From assembly GCF_000376565.1 (NCBI RefSeq), contig NZ_BARG01000017.1:38325-102324 (forward strand): DNA of 64,000 bases. The letters are read 5' to 3'. This DNA is from Streptomyces hokutonensis (GTDB lineage: Bacteria > Actinomycetota > Actinomycetes > Streptomycetales > Streptomycetaceae). The notes beneath the pieces are model-generated. The model did not search any database. It worked only from the letters and a program-made list of their open reading frames with translations, and was not told the DNA's origin. Within the stretch, counting starts at the first letter, position 1. Each line of letters begins with the position of its first letter. The translations under genes and the position numbers were made by a program. Positions 25,481-33,640 of this stretch are shown in pieces.

Positions 25481-26095
25481 ATGACGAAGGTGGAAATGGG
25501 CCCACAGGGCAGGCGTCGCGGCAGGGGCGCGCGTGAGCGCATCCTCAGCGCGTCACAGCGGCTGTTCCGCACTCAGGGCATCAACCGCACCGGCATGGAC
25601 CAGCTCTGCGCGGAGGCCCAGGTCTCCAAGCGCACGGCCTACCAGCACTTCGCCGGCAAGGACGACCTGGTCGCCGAGTACCTGCGCCGGTTCGACCCCG
25701 AGGTCATGGCCGGAGTGTTCGACCGCACCGACCTCACGCCCCGCGAACGGCTCCTGGCCGCCTTCGAGTTGCCCGCGTCCGGTTCGGACGAGCTCACGCC
25801 CCTGTGCCCGTACATCGAGGCGGCCGTCGAGATCCACGACCCCCGCCACCCTGCGTCCCAGTACGCACGCGACTACAAGCTCGCCCTCGCCGCACGGCTC
25901 GCCGCGGCGGCCCGCGAGGGCGGTGCCACCGACCCCGAACAGCTCGGCGAACAGCTGGCGTTGCTCCTCGACGGCGCCTCGGCCCGCACCCGGGTCCTCA
26001 ACGCCGAGTCCTTCCCCACCGCCGCCGCCATCGCCGCTGTCCTCATCGACAAGGCCCTCCCCGCGACGGACCGGGACCGGGGAAGCGAAGGCTAG
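25481..26095 (+). CDS. TetR-family transcriptional regulator
   Basis: The 204-residue repressor has the TetR helix-turn-helix at residues about 18-63 (ARERILSASQRLFRTQGIN, MDQLCAEAQVSKRTAYQHFA) and a variable ligand-binding C-terminal part with CPYIEAAVEIHDPRHP. It is divergent from the SDR gene, and two GTACAC-type sites in the gap are its likely operators. Its 3' end (last ~24 codons) has been duplicated 222 bases downstream. Confidence 0.87.
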   Translation: MTKVEMGPQGRRRGRGARERILSASQRLFRTQGINRTGMDQLCAEAQVSKRTAYQHFAGKDDLVAEYLRRFDPEVMAGVFDRTDLTPRERLLAAFELPASGSDELTPLCPYIEAAVEIHDPRHPASQYARDYKLALAARLAAAAREGGATDPEQLGEQLALLLDGASARTRVLNAESFPTAAAIAAVLIDKALPATDRDRGSEG

Positions 26096-26242
26096 GAGCC
26101 TGCCAGTTCGGCCAGTGTTTTTCGTTCCGACGGAGTCATTGGCGGGTCCGAAAGCGGCGGCAGGAGTGGGTCGTTGAGGGCCGCCGGCTCTGTGCTTGTC
26201 ACTGCCGTGGGATGAGTGGGTGATCAGGTGGTCCGCGTTTTG
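26096..26242 (-). pseudogene. Decayed duplicate of the 3' end of the FAD oxidoreductase gene
   Basis: This stretch, read on the minus strand, matches the last ~100 bases of the downstream FAD gene and then, after deletions, pieces corresponding to about 26440-26465 and 26517-26550. It has no start and no intact frame. It is the left copy's half of the local duplication. Confidence 0.75.
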
Positions 26243-26245
26243 GCT

Positions 26246-26317
26246 GCCGTCGTTGCCGCTGTCCTCATCGAGAAGGCCCTCCCGGCGACGGACGGGGGCC
26301 GGGGGAGCGAGGGCTAG
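26246..26317 (+). pseudogene. Duplicate of the 3' end of the TetR gene
   Basis: Bases 26246-26317 repeat the last 24 codons of the TetR gene (AVLI-(D/E)-KALPATD, then the TAG stop) without the rest of the gene. It overlaps the stop codon of the convergent FAD oxidoreductase gene, as the original TetR gene end must once have done. Confidence 0.75.
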
Positions 26318-27705
26318 GAGCCTGCCAGTTCGGCCAGTGTCTTTCGTTCCGACGGGGTCATTGGCGGGTCCGAAAGCGGCGGCAGGAGTGGGCCGTTGAG
26401 GGCCGCCAGCAGGGTGCCGGGGCGCATCAGGGTCGACGCGTCCGCCTCCATGCTCGTCACCGCGGCCAGTGCTGCCGCCGCCTTGTACGAACCCGTGGCC
26501 GACTTCAGGAGGCGGCGGGAGTAGCCGGTGATCAGGCGGTCCGCCCTTGTCGGCTCGGGGCCCTTCGTCTCGGGGTACCAGATGTCCTGGCCCACCGCCA
26601 TCGACCAGGCGCCCTCCACGGGGGCGGCGACTCCACGCTGGACCTTGGCGGCGAGGCCGGGGGCGGTGAAGCCCTCGTGGTCCAGTTCGCGGGAGAGTAT
26701 CTGTGCGCCGAGCGCGGCCACCGACATGCCTTGTCCGTAGGCCGGGTTGAAGGTGGCGAGGGCGTCGCCGAGGACGACCAGGCCGTCGGGCCAGTCCTGG
26801 ACCTTCTCCAGATAGCGGCGGACGTTCTTGCTGCTGTGGCTGGTGTGGATGTCCGTCAGGGGTTCGGCGCCGGAGACCAGGCGGCCGAGGATGGGGTGCG
26901 GCAGGTCGCGGATGTACTGGAGGAAGCCGTCGGGGTCGGCGGGCGGTTCGCCGCCCCGGGTGCCGGCGAGGCTGACCATCCAGCGGTCGCCCTCGATGGG
27001 CAGGACCATTCCGGCGCGGCCGGGCCGGGACTCGTACGGGTTCGCCTGGAGGATCGTGAGCGGGAAGTGCTCGGCGCCCTCGGGGCGGCGGTAGATGCGG
27101 GTCGCGTTGACCAGGCCGGAGTCGACGGTCTTCTCGTCGATCCCGGTGACCCCGAGCGCTCCCAGCCAGCGCACGATCCGTGAGCCGCGGCCACTGGCCT
27201 CGACCACGAAATCGGCGTCGAGTTCCGTGATCCCGGCGTCCGTCGAGATCCGTACGCCGGTCACCCGCCGGGCGTCGCCGAGCAGGTCCAGGCCCCGGGC
27301 CGTACGGATCTCCGTCTTCGTGTTGGCCAGGACCGCCGAACGCACCACCCAGTCCAGCAGCGCGCGGGTGCACGTGAGCATCCGGGGGCCCTCCTGCTTC
27401 CAGCGGCGCAGCCAGCCCTCGGAGGTCAGGGCGAGCATGCCCGAGCTGAGGGAGATCTCGTGGGCGCCGGCGGCGAGCAGCTGGTCGCGCACGCTCGGGC
27501 CGGGCACGAGGTCGTCGATCGCCGCCAGACCGCCGGACATCAGCAGATGCGCGTGGCGCCCCTGCGGGAGACCCCTGCGGTGCTCCGGCCCGTCGGGCAG
27601 CTCGTCCCGGTCCAGCACGATCACCTCGTCGGCGTGCGCGGACAACGCGGCCGCGGCCAGCAGACCGGCCAGTCCGGCACCGACGACGACAGCTCTGCGG
27701 GACAT
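26314..27705 (-). CDS. FAD-dependent oxidoreductase/monooxygenase
   Basis: The 463-residue flavoprotein has the N-terminal FAD dinucleotide motif AVVVGAGLAGLLAAAALS, the second FAD motif VVLGDALATFNPAYGQGMSV and a PHBH-type fold. The lack of a strong secondary membrane segment suggests a soluble enzyme. Similar proteins are annotated as 2-polyprenyl-6-methoxyphenol hydroxylase-like or halogenase/epoxidase-like; the substrate is unknown. The ATG at 27705 follows GAGGAG by six bases and starts directly at the FAD motif, so the longer frame is rejected. It follows the two MAB_1171c-type membrane protein genes on the same strand, 49 bases after the second one. Confidence 0.83.
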   Translation of the reverse strand: MSRRAVVVGAGLAGLLAAAALSAHADEVIVLDRDELPDGPEHRRGLPQGRHAHLLMSGGLAAIDDLVPGPSVRDQLLAAGAHEISLSSGMLALTSEGWLRRWKQEGPRMLTCTRALLDWVVRSAVLANTKTEIRTARGLDLLGDARRVTGVRISTDAGITELDADFVVEASGRGSRIVRWLGALGVTGIDEKTVDSGLVNATRIYRRPEGAEHFPLTILQANPYESRPGRAGMVLPIEGDRWMVSLAGTRGGEPPADPDGFLQYIRDLPHPILGRLVSGAEPLTDIHTSHSSKNVRRYLEKVQDWPDGLVVLGDALATFNPAYGQGMSVAALGAQILSRELDHEGFTAPGLAAKVQRGVAAPVEGAWSMAVGQDIWYPETKGPEPTRADRLITGYSRRLLKSATGSYKAAAALAAVTSMEADASTLMRPGTLLAALNGPLLPPLSDPPMTPSERKTLAELAGS

Positions 27706-27754
27706 GAAGCTCCTCAAGTAAGCCTGGAAACAGGGGTGTTCACGCAACCATCGG

Positions 27755-28930
27755 TCAGCGCGGGGTGGCCTTCACCGTACTCTCCGCTACGGCCGTGCCG
27801 AGCCGCGAGCGGGCCAGTTCCCGGGCCAGCTCGACCAGGCCGTAGGTGTCGGAGACCTCGGTGGCGTAGAGCCGGTAGGTGCTCGGGGTGTCGAAGGGTT
27901 TCTCGCGGGCGGCGGCGCGGCGGGCGGCGTCGGCCACCATCGCCGCCTCGGCCGCCACCCGCGCCTCGTGCGCGGAACGGCCCTCATGCAGGGCTGCGTC
28001 GCGGGTGCGTTCGCGGACCCGGTCGTCGAAGTACGGGGCGAGCGCCAACAGGCCGTCGTGTATGGACACTTCACGCCAGTGCAGCCGCATCCGGGGCAGC
28101 TGCCAGAGCGCGCTGGGCGGCTTCGGCGCGAGGGACGCGAACCGGACCTCCGCCCACAGCGGACCCAGTCCGCGCAGCGCGCCCAGGTCGCGCCGGTGCG
28201 CGCGGAGCGCCGGCAGCAGCCTCGGCAGGGCGAAGCCCGCGGAGCAGGTGAGCGCGGCCAGCGAGGCCATCGGCGGGGCGAGTCCGGTGGAGAGGAAGTC
28301 CAGGTCGTGACCGTTCCAACGGGCCACCACCGCCGTGTACTTGGTGAGCTGGAAGCCGACCACGTCCAACAGCGTGCCGACCAGGATGAGTTGCAGCCCG
28401 GTCCGCAGCAGACCCGTGACCTCCCGGGCCCAGGTCACGCACACCGAGCACATCGCCAGGGTGGCCGCGCTGTGCCCGAGCAGATAGAGCACGATCATCT
28501 CGCGCATGTAGGGAGTGTTGGCGTAGTACGTGTCGAGGTCGGTGAGCCGCTCGGTGCTCGCGTCGGCCAGCGCGAACAGCACGACGATGGCCACGATCAG
28601 CGCGCCGTAGGCGGCCATGCTGCGCAGCACCATGCGGCGGATCCGGGCCGGGGAACCGCCCCGCCAGTGGATCAGCAGGACCAGCAGGGAGCAGCTGTAC
28701 GCGGAGATCATGCCGTAGGTGAGAGGGGCGCCGAAGTTCGGGATGCCGGTCAGGCCGTTGACCGCGCTTAAAGTCGTCGGCGCCGCGCAGACCAGGCCCA
28801 GCGAGCCGAGGACGATCGCCGCGCAGGTGGACACGGTCAGCGGGTCGCGCGGGGCGTTCGAGGGCCGGGCCAGCAGGGCGGTGCAGGAGAGCAGGAAGAC
28901 GGCGGCGGCGAGATACACCATGAGGCTCAT
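27755..28930 (-). CDS. MAB_1171c-type multi-pass membrane protein (second copy)
   Basis: The 391-residue protein has about seven N-terminal membrane helices (about 1-240, for example MVYLAAAVFLLSCTALLAR and ALIVAIVVLFALADAST) and a cytoplasmic C-terminal domain with LWRE-like LHWREVSIHDGLLALAPYFDD. It is the family annotated as MAB_1171c putative transporter with a DUF6545-type tail; the function is not established. It is a clear paralogue of the next gene: both share DTYYANTP/DTYYATTP, EMIVLYL(L/A)GH and SIH(D/N). It overlaps that gene by ATGA. Confidence 0.82.
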   Translation of the reverse strand: MSLMVYLAAAVFLLSCTALLARPSNAPRDPLTVSTCAAIVLGSLGLVCAAPTTLSAVNGLTGIPNFGAPLTYGMISAYSCSLLVLLIHWRGGSPARIRRMVLRSMAAYGALIVAIVVLFALADASTERLTDLDTYYANTPYMREMIVLYLLGHSAATLAMCSVCVTWAREVTGLLRTGLQLILVGTLLDVVGFQLTKYTAVVARWNGHDLDFLSTGLAPPMASLAALTCSAGFALPRLLPALRAHRRDLGALRGLGPLWAEVRFASLAPKPPSALWQLPRMRLHWREVSIHDGLLALAPYFDDRVRERTRDAALHEGRSAHEARVAAEAAMVADAARRAAAREKPFDTPSTYRLYATEVSDTYGLVELARELARSRLGTAVAESTVKATPR

Positions 28931-30099
28931 GCCCGGGTGCTCCCTTCCGTCGTACCGGCACGGACCCGCGCGGCGGCGACGAGCGGGGACCGGGTCAGCG
29001 CGTCGGCGATGGGCACGAGGAGAGCGGTGCTGGGAGCCCGGTCCAGTGCGTCGGTGGGCGTGCCGTCCGGGTCGCCGGTGCGCTCCTCGGCCACCGCCGC
29101 GGCGACGACCGCCGCCCACGCGGTCGCCTCGGCCTGTTCCGCCCCGCCCGTGGTGCGCGCCGCGGCCTCCAAGGTCCGCTCGTACAGGGCCCGGTCGAAG
29201 AACGCGTCCAGGTGGCCGAGCGCGTTGTGGATGCTGGTCTGCCGCCACACCAGCCGGGTCGCGGGGGAGGAGAAGCGCGGCCGGGGGAGCCGTAGCGCAC
29301 GGCGGGTGAGGAGTTCGTCCAGTTCGTGTGCGAGCGGTTCGAGGCGGGCGTACGTCCGCCGGGCCTGCCGGCGCTGGGTCAGCCGGGGGCCGGCCAGCGG
29401 GATCAGCACGCCGACGACGATCAGGACCGCGCCGAGGCCGGCGGCGGCCGGCGAGACGGTCGTCCCGAGCTTCGTCCAGTCCCGCCCGAACCAACCCGCG
29501 ACCACCGCCGCCAACTTGGTCAGGCTGTACCCGGCGCCGCACAGCGAGCCGACGCCCAGCGTGACCAGCCCGGCGCGCAGCCAGCCGTGCACCTGCCGGG
29601 CCCAGCGCAGCGAGGAGACCGTGGTGACACTGACGGCGGCGAGGTGCCCGGCGAGATACAGCACGATCATCTCGGCGGTGAACGGTGTCGTCGCGTAGTA
29701 GGTGTCGAAGTCGGTGCGGCGCTCCACGGGGGTGTCGCCGAGCGCGAACATCACGGCGATGCCGACCAGGACGATCGTGTAGGCCACGATCCAGCGGCGG
29801 GCGGTGCGGTGGACGTGCGGTCCGCCCCGCCAGTAGACGATCAGGACCTGGGAGGACGCGCTGTACGCGGTGATCGACGCGTACGTCAGCGGTGCGGCGA
29901 GGTTCGGGACACCGCTGAGCCGGTTGACCGCGCCGACGGTCGGAGGCGCTCCGAGGAAGAAGCAGGCGCCGGCCAGCGCGAGGAGCACGCAGATGACGCG
30001 GAGATAGGGGTCGCGCCAATGACGTATGAGATCCGGGGCCTTGACCAGCATGCCGAGCCAGAGCAGGCCGCAGCTGAGGTAGTTGATCAGGCCGCTCAT
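28927..30099 (-). CDS. MAB_1171c-type multi-pass membrane protein (first copy)
   Basis: The 390-residue protein shows the same plan as its neighbour: about seven helices (LINYLSCGLLWLGMLVKAPD, IVAYTIVLVGIAVMFALGD), the signature DTYYATTPFTAEMIVLYLAG, and a soluble tail with LVWRQTSIHNALGHLDAFFD. No solute-binding or ATPase motif is present, so transporter is only a family label; a sensor or scaffold is equally possible. The start ATG overlaps the stop of the HExxH protein gene, so the three genes are translated together. Confidence 0.82.
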   Translation of the reverse strand: MSGLINYLSCGLLWLGMLVKAPDLIRHWRDPYLRVICVLLALAGACFFLGAPPTVGAVNRLSGVPNLAAPLTYASITAYSASSQVLIVYWRGGPHVHRTARRWIVAYTIVLVGIAVMFALGDTPVERRTDFDTYYATTPFTAEMIVLYLAGHLAAVSVTTVSSLRWARQVHGWLRAGLVTLGVGSLCGAGYSLTKLAAVVAGWFGRDWTKLGTTVSPAAAGLGAVLIVVGVLIPLAGPRLTQRRQARRTYARLEPLAHELDELLTRRALRLPRPRFSSPATRLVWRQTSIHNALGHLDAFFDRALYERTLEAAARTTGGAEQAEATAWAAVVAAAVAEERTGDPDGTPTDALDRAPSTALLVPIADALTRSPLVAAARVRAGTTEGSTRA

Positions 30100-30653
30100 T
30101 TTCTGGTCCCGCGGTAGTTGAGGGCGGCGCCGATGCGCCCGGCGACGCCCTGCGTACCGTCGTCGGCCTCGGCGGGACCGAACCCGGAGTCGGCGCCGGC
30201 CGCGGACTCCAGCCAGGGGCGCAGCCGCCCGCTCATCAACATGCCGAACCGGTCCGCCTCTTGTTCGTCGGCGACGCTGAAGTCGGTGCGGGCGGCGACG
30301 GGCCGGGGGCCGCGTTCGGCGGTCAGCTGGGGAGGACGCTCCGTGGTGCGCCGGTGCATGTGCCACACCTCGTGGCAGAAGATCACGATCTGGTGCCAGG
30401 CGGCGGCCCGCTTGTCGATGACGATGACGTCGTAGGTGTCGCCCTCCAGCCAGAGCCCGCTGGCGGTGTGCGGCGGGAACACCTCGCGGCGCACCACGAC
30501 TTCACGTCCCCGCCAGCGGATGACGGAGTCGACCAGCGCGTCGAAGAGGGCCTCGGGGTCGGCGGGGACCGGGACGTGCATGGGGTCGATGAGGGCGCCG
30601 GCGAGCCGCCTCATCTCCTTCTTCGTGCGCACCGCTGCAATATGCCAGGACAT
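30096..30653 (-). CDS. ImmA/IrrE-like HExxH metallopeptidase
   Basis: The 185-residue protein has a zinc-protease core HQIVIFCHEVWHMH (HExxH) with the likely third ligand in DEQEADRFGMLMSGRL, the pattern of the ImmA/IrrE (DUF955) family. Family members cleave phage or stress repressors and are usually paired with an XRE regulator; none is adjacent here. It is coupled to two membrane proteins instead, so a signalling role at the membrane is possible. The start is uncertain: ATG at 30653 was chosen, but ATG at 30614 has AAGGAG abutting it. Annotated relatives are often called toxin component. Confidence 0.75.
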   Translation of the reverse strand: MSWHIAAVRTKKEMRRLAGALIDPMHVPVPADPEALFDALVDSVIRWRGREVVVRREVFPPHTASGLWLEGDTYDVIVIDKRAAAWHQIVIFCHEVWHMHRRTTERPPQLTAERGPRPVAARTDFSVADEQEADRFGMLMSGRLRPWLESAAGADSGFGPAEADDGTQGVAGRIGAALNYRGTRK

Positions 30654-31118
30654 ACGTCGACTCAGCCACCTCACCGTCGCCGCGGCAGCAGGAAACCGGC
30701 CGCTCCCTCGTCTCGCCGTCCGCCGCACAGCCGGTCCGAGGTTACGCGTCCACAACTGCCGACGTCATGTCGTTCGGTGGCCGTTGTGGGACCGGGAACG
30801 ACCGCTGTGTCCGGAAATCGACCCCAAGAATGAATGTTGCACTGTGCTCAACCCATTGACGTGGACGCGCTTCGATTTTACGGTCCCGTTCGAAGTTGCG
30901 AGCGCTATGCGGTATTTCGAACGGGATGGGACTCCTACCGGCAGGGGGCGGGCCATGGGACCACATGAGCCGAAGCACGGGCACCTCCCGAACACGGCCG
31001 GCCCCGGCCGCACGCCCGGCCGTCTCCCGGATCTCCGGCGCCCGGACCCGCTCGCCAAGTACGGCGTGAAAGATGCGGGCGCGCGGCGGGCCGGTGACTC
31101 ACCGACGGAGGTACCGAG
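30654..31118. promoter_or_regulatory. Divergent regulatory region between HExxH and GH43 genes
   Basis: The 465-base gap holds no convincing gene. Its main feature is an 11-base perfect inverted repeat, TCCCGTTCGAA at 30884-30894 and TTCGAACGGGA at 30916-30926, each arm carrying the TTCGAA core of the IclR-type sites elsewhere in the window. A TTGACG at 30857 could be a -35 box, followed by TTTTACGG near the usual -10 place. The remainder (30927-31105) is ordinary GC-rich leader. Confidence 0.5.
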
Positions 31119-32087
31119 TTGAAGCACCCGAGACTCGCGACCCTGCTCGCCGCCGCGGTGATCGCACTCCTCCCCGCCAAGGCCGAGGCCGACACCACCT
31201 ACCCCGACCCGCAGCCGATCACCGGTCAGCAGATCATCCACGACCCGACGGTCCTCCGCCTCAAGTCCGGTGGCTACGTGGCCTATTCGACCGGCGGCGT
31301 CATCGGCGCCCGCACGTCGAAGGACCGCGTCCACTGGGACGACGCGGGCAACGCCTTCGCCGCGCCGCCGAGTTGGTGGTACGACTACAACTCCACCGGC
31401 GATCCCTGGGCCCCGGACCTCTCCTACCGCGCGGGCCGCTACTGGCTCTACTACGCCGTCTCCTCCTGGGGCAGCAACCACTCCGCAATCGGCGTCGCCA
31501 CCTCCCCGACCGGCCTCCCCGGCACCTGGACCGACCACGGCAAGGCCTTCACCTCCGAGACCATGGACGTGTGGAACGCCATCGACCCGGCGATCGTCCG
31601 GGCCGACGGAAAACTCTGGATGGCGTTCGGCTCGTACTGGACGGGCATCCGCATGGTCGAACTCGACCCCGCCACCGGCAGGGCGATCCCGGGCGCGCCG
31701 GTCGCCCAGCTGGCCACCCGCCCGGACGCGCCGTATGCGGTCGAGGGCGCGTACGTCCTGAAGCACGGCCGCCACTACTACCTCTTCGCGTCCTACGACG
31801 CCTGCTGCGCGGGCGTGAACTCGACCTACAAGATCCGGGTCGGCCGCTCCACGTCGGTCACGGGCCCGTACGCGGACAGCACCGGCAAGCCGATGCTGGC
31901 GGGCGGTGGCGACCTGCTCCTGGCGAGCCACGGCAGGTTCGTCGGCCCGGGCGGAGAGTCGGTCTTCAAGGACAGGGGCCGGGACGTCTTGGCGTACCAC
32001 TACTACGACGCGGACGACAACGGCACACCGAAGCTGGGACTCAACACCCTCGACTGGACAGAAAACGGCTGGCCTAATGTTGGGTAA
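31119..32087 (+). CDS. Secreted GH43 endo-arabinanase
   Basis: The 322-residue enzyme begins with a signal peptide (MKHPRLATLLAAAVIALLPA, cleavage near AEA-D) and a five-bladed propeller of family GH43, probably alpha-1,5-L-arabinanase. Expected catalytic residues are Asp in HDPTVLR, Asp in WNAIDPAIV and Glu in YAVEGAYVL. Other family features are WAPDLSY and MAFGSYWTG. A rare TTG start is supported by GGAGG seven bases upstream and by the signal peptide starting there. It is followed 20 bases later by the GH51 gene, so arabinan is cut outside and the fragments are finished inside. Confidence 0.88.
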   Translation: MKHPRLATLLAAAVIALLPAKAEADTTYPDPQPITGQQIIHDPTVLRLKSGGYVAYSTGGVIGARTSKDRVHWDDAGNAFAAPPSWWYDYNSTGDPWAPDLSYRAGRYWLYYAVSSWGSNHSAIGVATSPTGLPGTWTDHGKAFTSETMDVWNAIDPAIVRADGKLWMAFGSYWTGIRMVELDPATGRAIPGAPVAQLATRPDAPYAVEGAYVLKHGRHYYLFASYDACCAGVNSTYKIRVGRSTSVTGPYADSTGKPMLAGGGDLLLASHGRFVGPGGESVFKDRGRDVLAYHYYDADDNGTPKLGLNTLDWTENGWPNVG

Positions 32088-32096
32088 GCGCTTTCC
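32083..32096. promoter_or_regulatory. LacI-family-type operator (GGTAAGCGCTTTCC)
   Basis: A 14-base near-palindrome centred on AAGCGCTT with one mismatched pair overlaps the stop codon of the GH43 gene and lies 11 bases before the GH51 start. Such sites are typical of LacI-family sugar repressors. No LacI gene is in the window, so the regulator would be encoded elsewhere. Confidence 0.5.
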
Positions 32097-32107
32097 GAAA
32101 GGACCCC

Positions 32108-33628
32108 ATGAGCACGCGCACCGCCCGCTTCACCCTTGACCCGGCCTTCACGGTCGGCGAAGTCGACCCCCGCCTCTTCGGCTCCTTCGTGGAACACCTC
32201 GGCCGCTGCGTCTACACCGGCATCTTCGAACCGGACCACCCCACCGCGGACGAGGACGGCATCCGCCAGGACGTCCTCGGCCTCGTCCGCGAACTCGGCG
32301 TGACGGCCATCCGCTACCCCGGCGGCAACTTCGTCTCCGGCTACCGCTGGGAGGACTCGGTCGGCCCCGCCGAATCCCGCCCCCGCCGCCTCGACCTGGC
32401 CTGGCGCTCCACGGAGACGAACCGTTTCGGCCTCTCCGAGTACATCGCGTTCCTGAAGAAGGTCGGCCCCCAGGCGGAGCCGATGATGGCGATCAACCTG
32501 GGCACCCGGGGCGTCGCCGAGACCCTCCAACTCCAGGAGTACGCCAACCACCCCGCCGGCACCGCCCTCTCCGAGCAGCGGATCGCACACGGCGACAAGG
32601 AGCCCTTCGGCATCAAGGTCTGGTGCCTCGGCAACGAGATGGACGGCCCCTGGCAGACCGGTCACAAGACCGCCGAGGAGTACGGCAGGATCGCCGCCGA
32701 GACGGCCCGCGCGATGCGCCAGATCGACGCCGACGTCGAACTCGTCGCCTGCGGCTCCTCCTCCCAGGCCATGCCGACCTTCGCCGCCTGGGAGGCGACC
32801 GTCCTCCAGGAGACGTACGACCTGGTCGACTACATCTCGCTGCACGCCTACTACCAGCCGCTCGACGGCGACCTCGACTCCTTCATCGCCTCCGCCGTCG
32901 ACATGGAGTCCTTCATCGAGAACGTGGTCGCCACCGCCGACCACGTGGGCGCCCGCCTCAAGTCGAAGAAGAAGATCAACCTCTCCTTCGACGAGTGGAA
33001 CGTCTGGTACACGGCGGACTGGGAGGAGCACACCAAGAACGCGGACCCGGCCGACTGGCCGGAGGCCCCGCGCCTGCTGGAGGACAACTACAGCGTCATG
33101 GACGCCGTCGTCTTCGGCTCGCTCCTGATCGCCCTGCTCCGCCACGCCGACCGCGTCACCGTCGCCTGCCTCGCCCAGCTCGTCAACGTCATCGCGCCGA
33201 TCATGACCGAGCCCGGCGGCCCGGCCTGGCGGCAGACGACGTTCTTCCCGTTCGCGCAGGCCTCGAAGTACGGCCGGGGCCAGGTCCTCGACGTTCGCGT
33301 CGACTCCCCGACCCACGAGACGAAGCAGTACGGCGAGGCCGACCTGCTGCACGCCACGGCGGTGCGCGGCGAGGACGGTTCGGTCACGGTGTTCGCCGTC
33401 AACCGCAGCCGCACCGAGTCGCTCCCGCTCCAAGTCGGCCTGAACGGCCTCGACTTGACCTCGGTCGTCGAGCACAGCGCCCTCGCGGACGCCGACCCGG
33501 ACGCCCGCAACACCCTGGCCGACCCGGAGCGCGTGGCCCCGCACCGGGTCGAGGGCACCGCCCTCCAGGACGGCACCCTGACCGCCGTGCTGGAGCCGCT
33601 GTCCTGGAACGTGATCCGGCTCGCGTAG
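32108..33628 (+). CDS. GH51 alpha-L-arabinofuranosidase
   Basis: The 506-residue enzyme removes terminal arabinofuranose from arabinan or arabinoxylan fragments. The acid/base Glu is in VWCLGNEMDGPW (about residue 177) and the nucleophile Glu in NLSFDEWNVWY (about 296). RYPGGNFVSGYRWEDSVG and the start DPRLFGSFVEHLGR are GH51 hallmarks. No signal peptide is present, so it works inside the cell on imported oligosaccharides. An AAAGGA binding site is next to its ATG. It lies 20 bases after the secreted arabinanase gene, with an apparent LacI-type operator between. Confidence 0.93.
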   Translation: MSTRTARFTLDPAFTVGEVDPRLFGSFVEHLGRCVYTGIFEPDHPTADEDGIRQDVLGLVRELGVTAIRYPGGNFVSGYRWEDSVGPAESRPRRLDLAWRSTETNRFGLSEYIAFLKKVGPQAEPMMAINLGTRGVAETLQLQEYANHPAGTALSEQRIAHGDKEPFGIKVWCLGNEMDGPWQTGHKTAEEYGRIAAETARAMRQIDADVELVACGSSSQAMPTFAAWEATVLQETYDLVDYISLHAYYQPLDGDLDSFIASAVDMESFIENVVATADHVGARLKSKKKINLSFDEWNVWYTADWEEHTKNADPADWPEAPRLLEDNYSVMDAVVFGSLLIALLRHADRVTVACLAQLVNVIAPIMTEPGGPAWRQTTFFPFAQASKYGRGQVLDVRVDSPTHETKQYGEADLLHATAVRGEDGSVTVFAVNRSRTESLPLQVGLNGLDLTSVVEHSALADADPDARNTLADPERVAPHRVEGTALQDGTLTAVLEPLSWNVIRLA

Positions 33629-33640
33629 CTTTCAACAGCG

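Larger units (their letters stand above)
26024..26410. repeat. Direct duplication of the TetR/FAD gene junction (offset 222)
   Basis: Bases 26024-26188 and 26246-26410 align throughout at about 90% identity with an offset of 222. Each copy holds the last codons of the TetR gene, the shared CTAG stop region and the last ~30 codons of the FAD oxidoreductase gene in opposite orientation. The stretch between them (26189-26245) is a further decayed piece of the FAD gene with internal deletions, for example GGTGATCAGG(T)GGTCCGC at 26218 against GGTGATCAGGCGGTCCGC at 26527. Confidence 0.85.

Noticed and set aside
28931..30019. Upstream extension of the second membrane protein frame
   Set aside because: It runs through the first membrane protein gene in another frame; the ATG at 28930 overlaps the preceding stop.
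30436..31122. 228-residue plus-strand open frame before the GH43 gene
   Set aside because: Mixed composition, no family, and it crosses a region holding regulatory repeats and the antisense of the HExxH gene.
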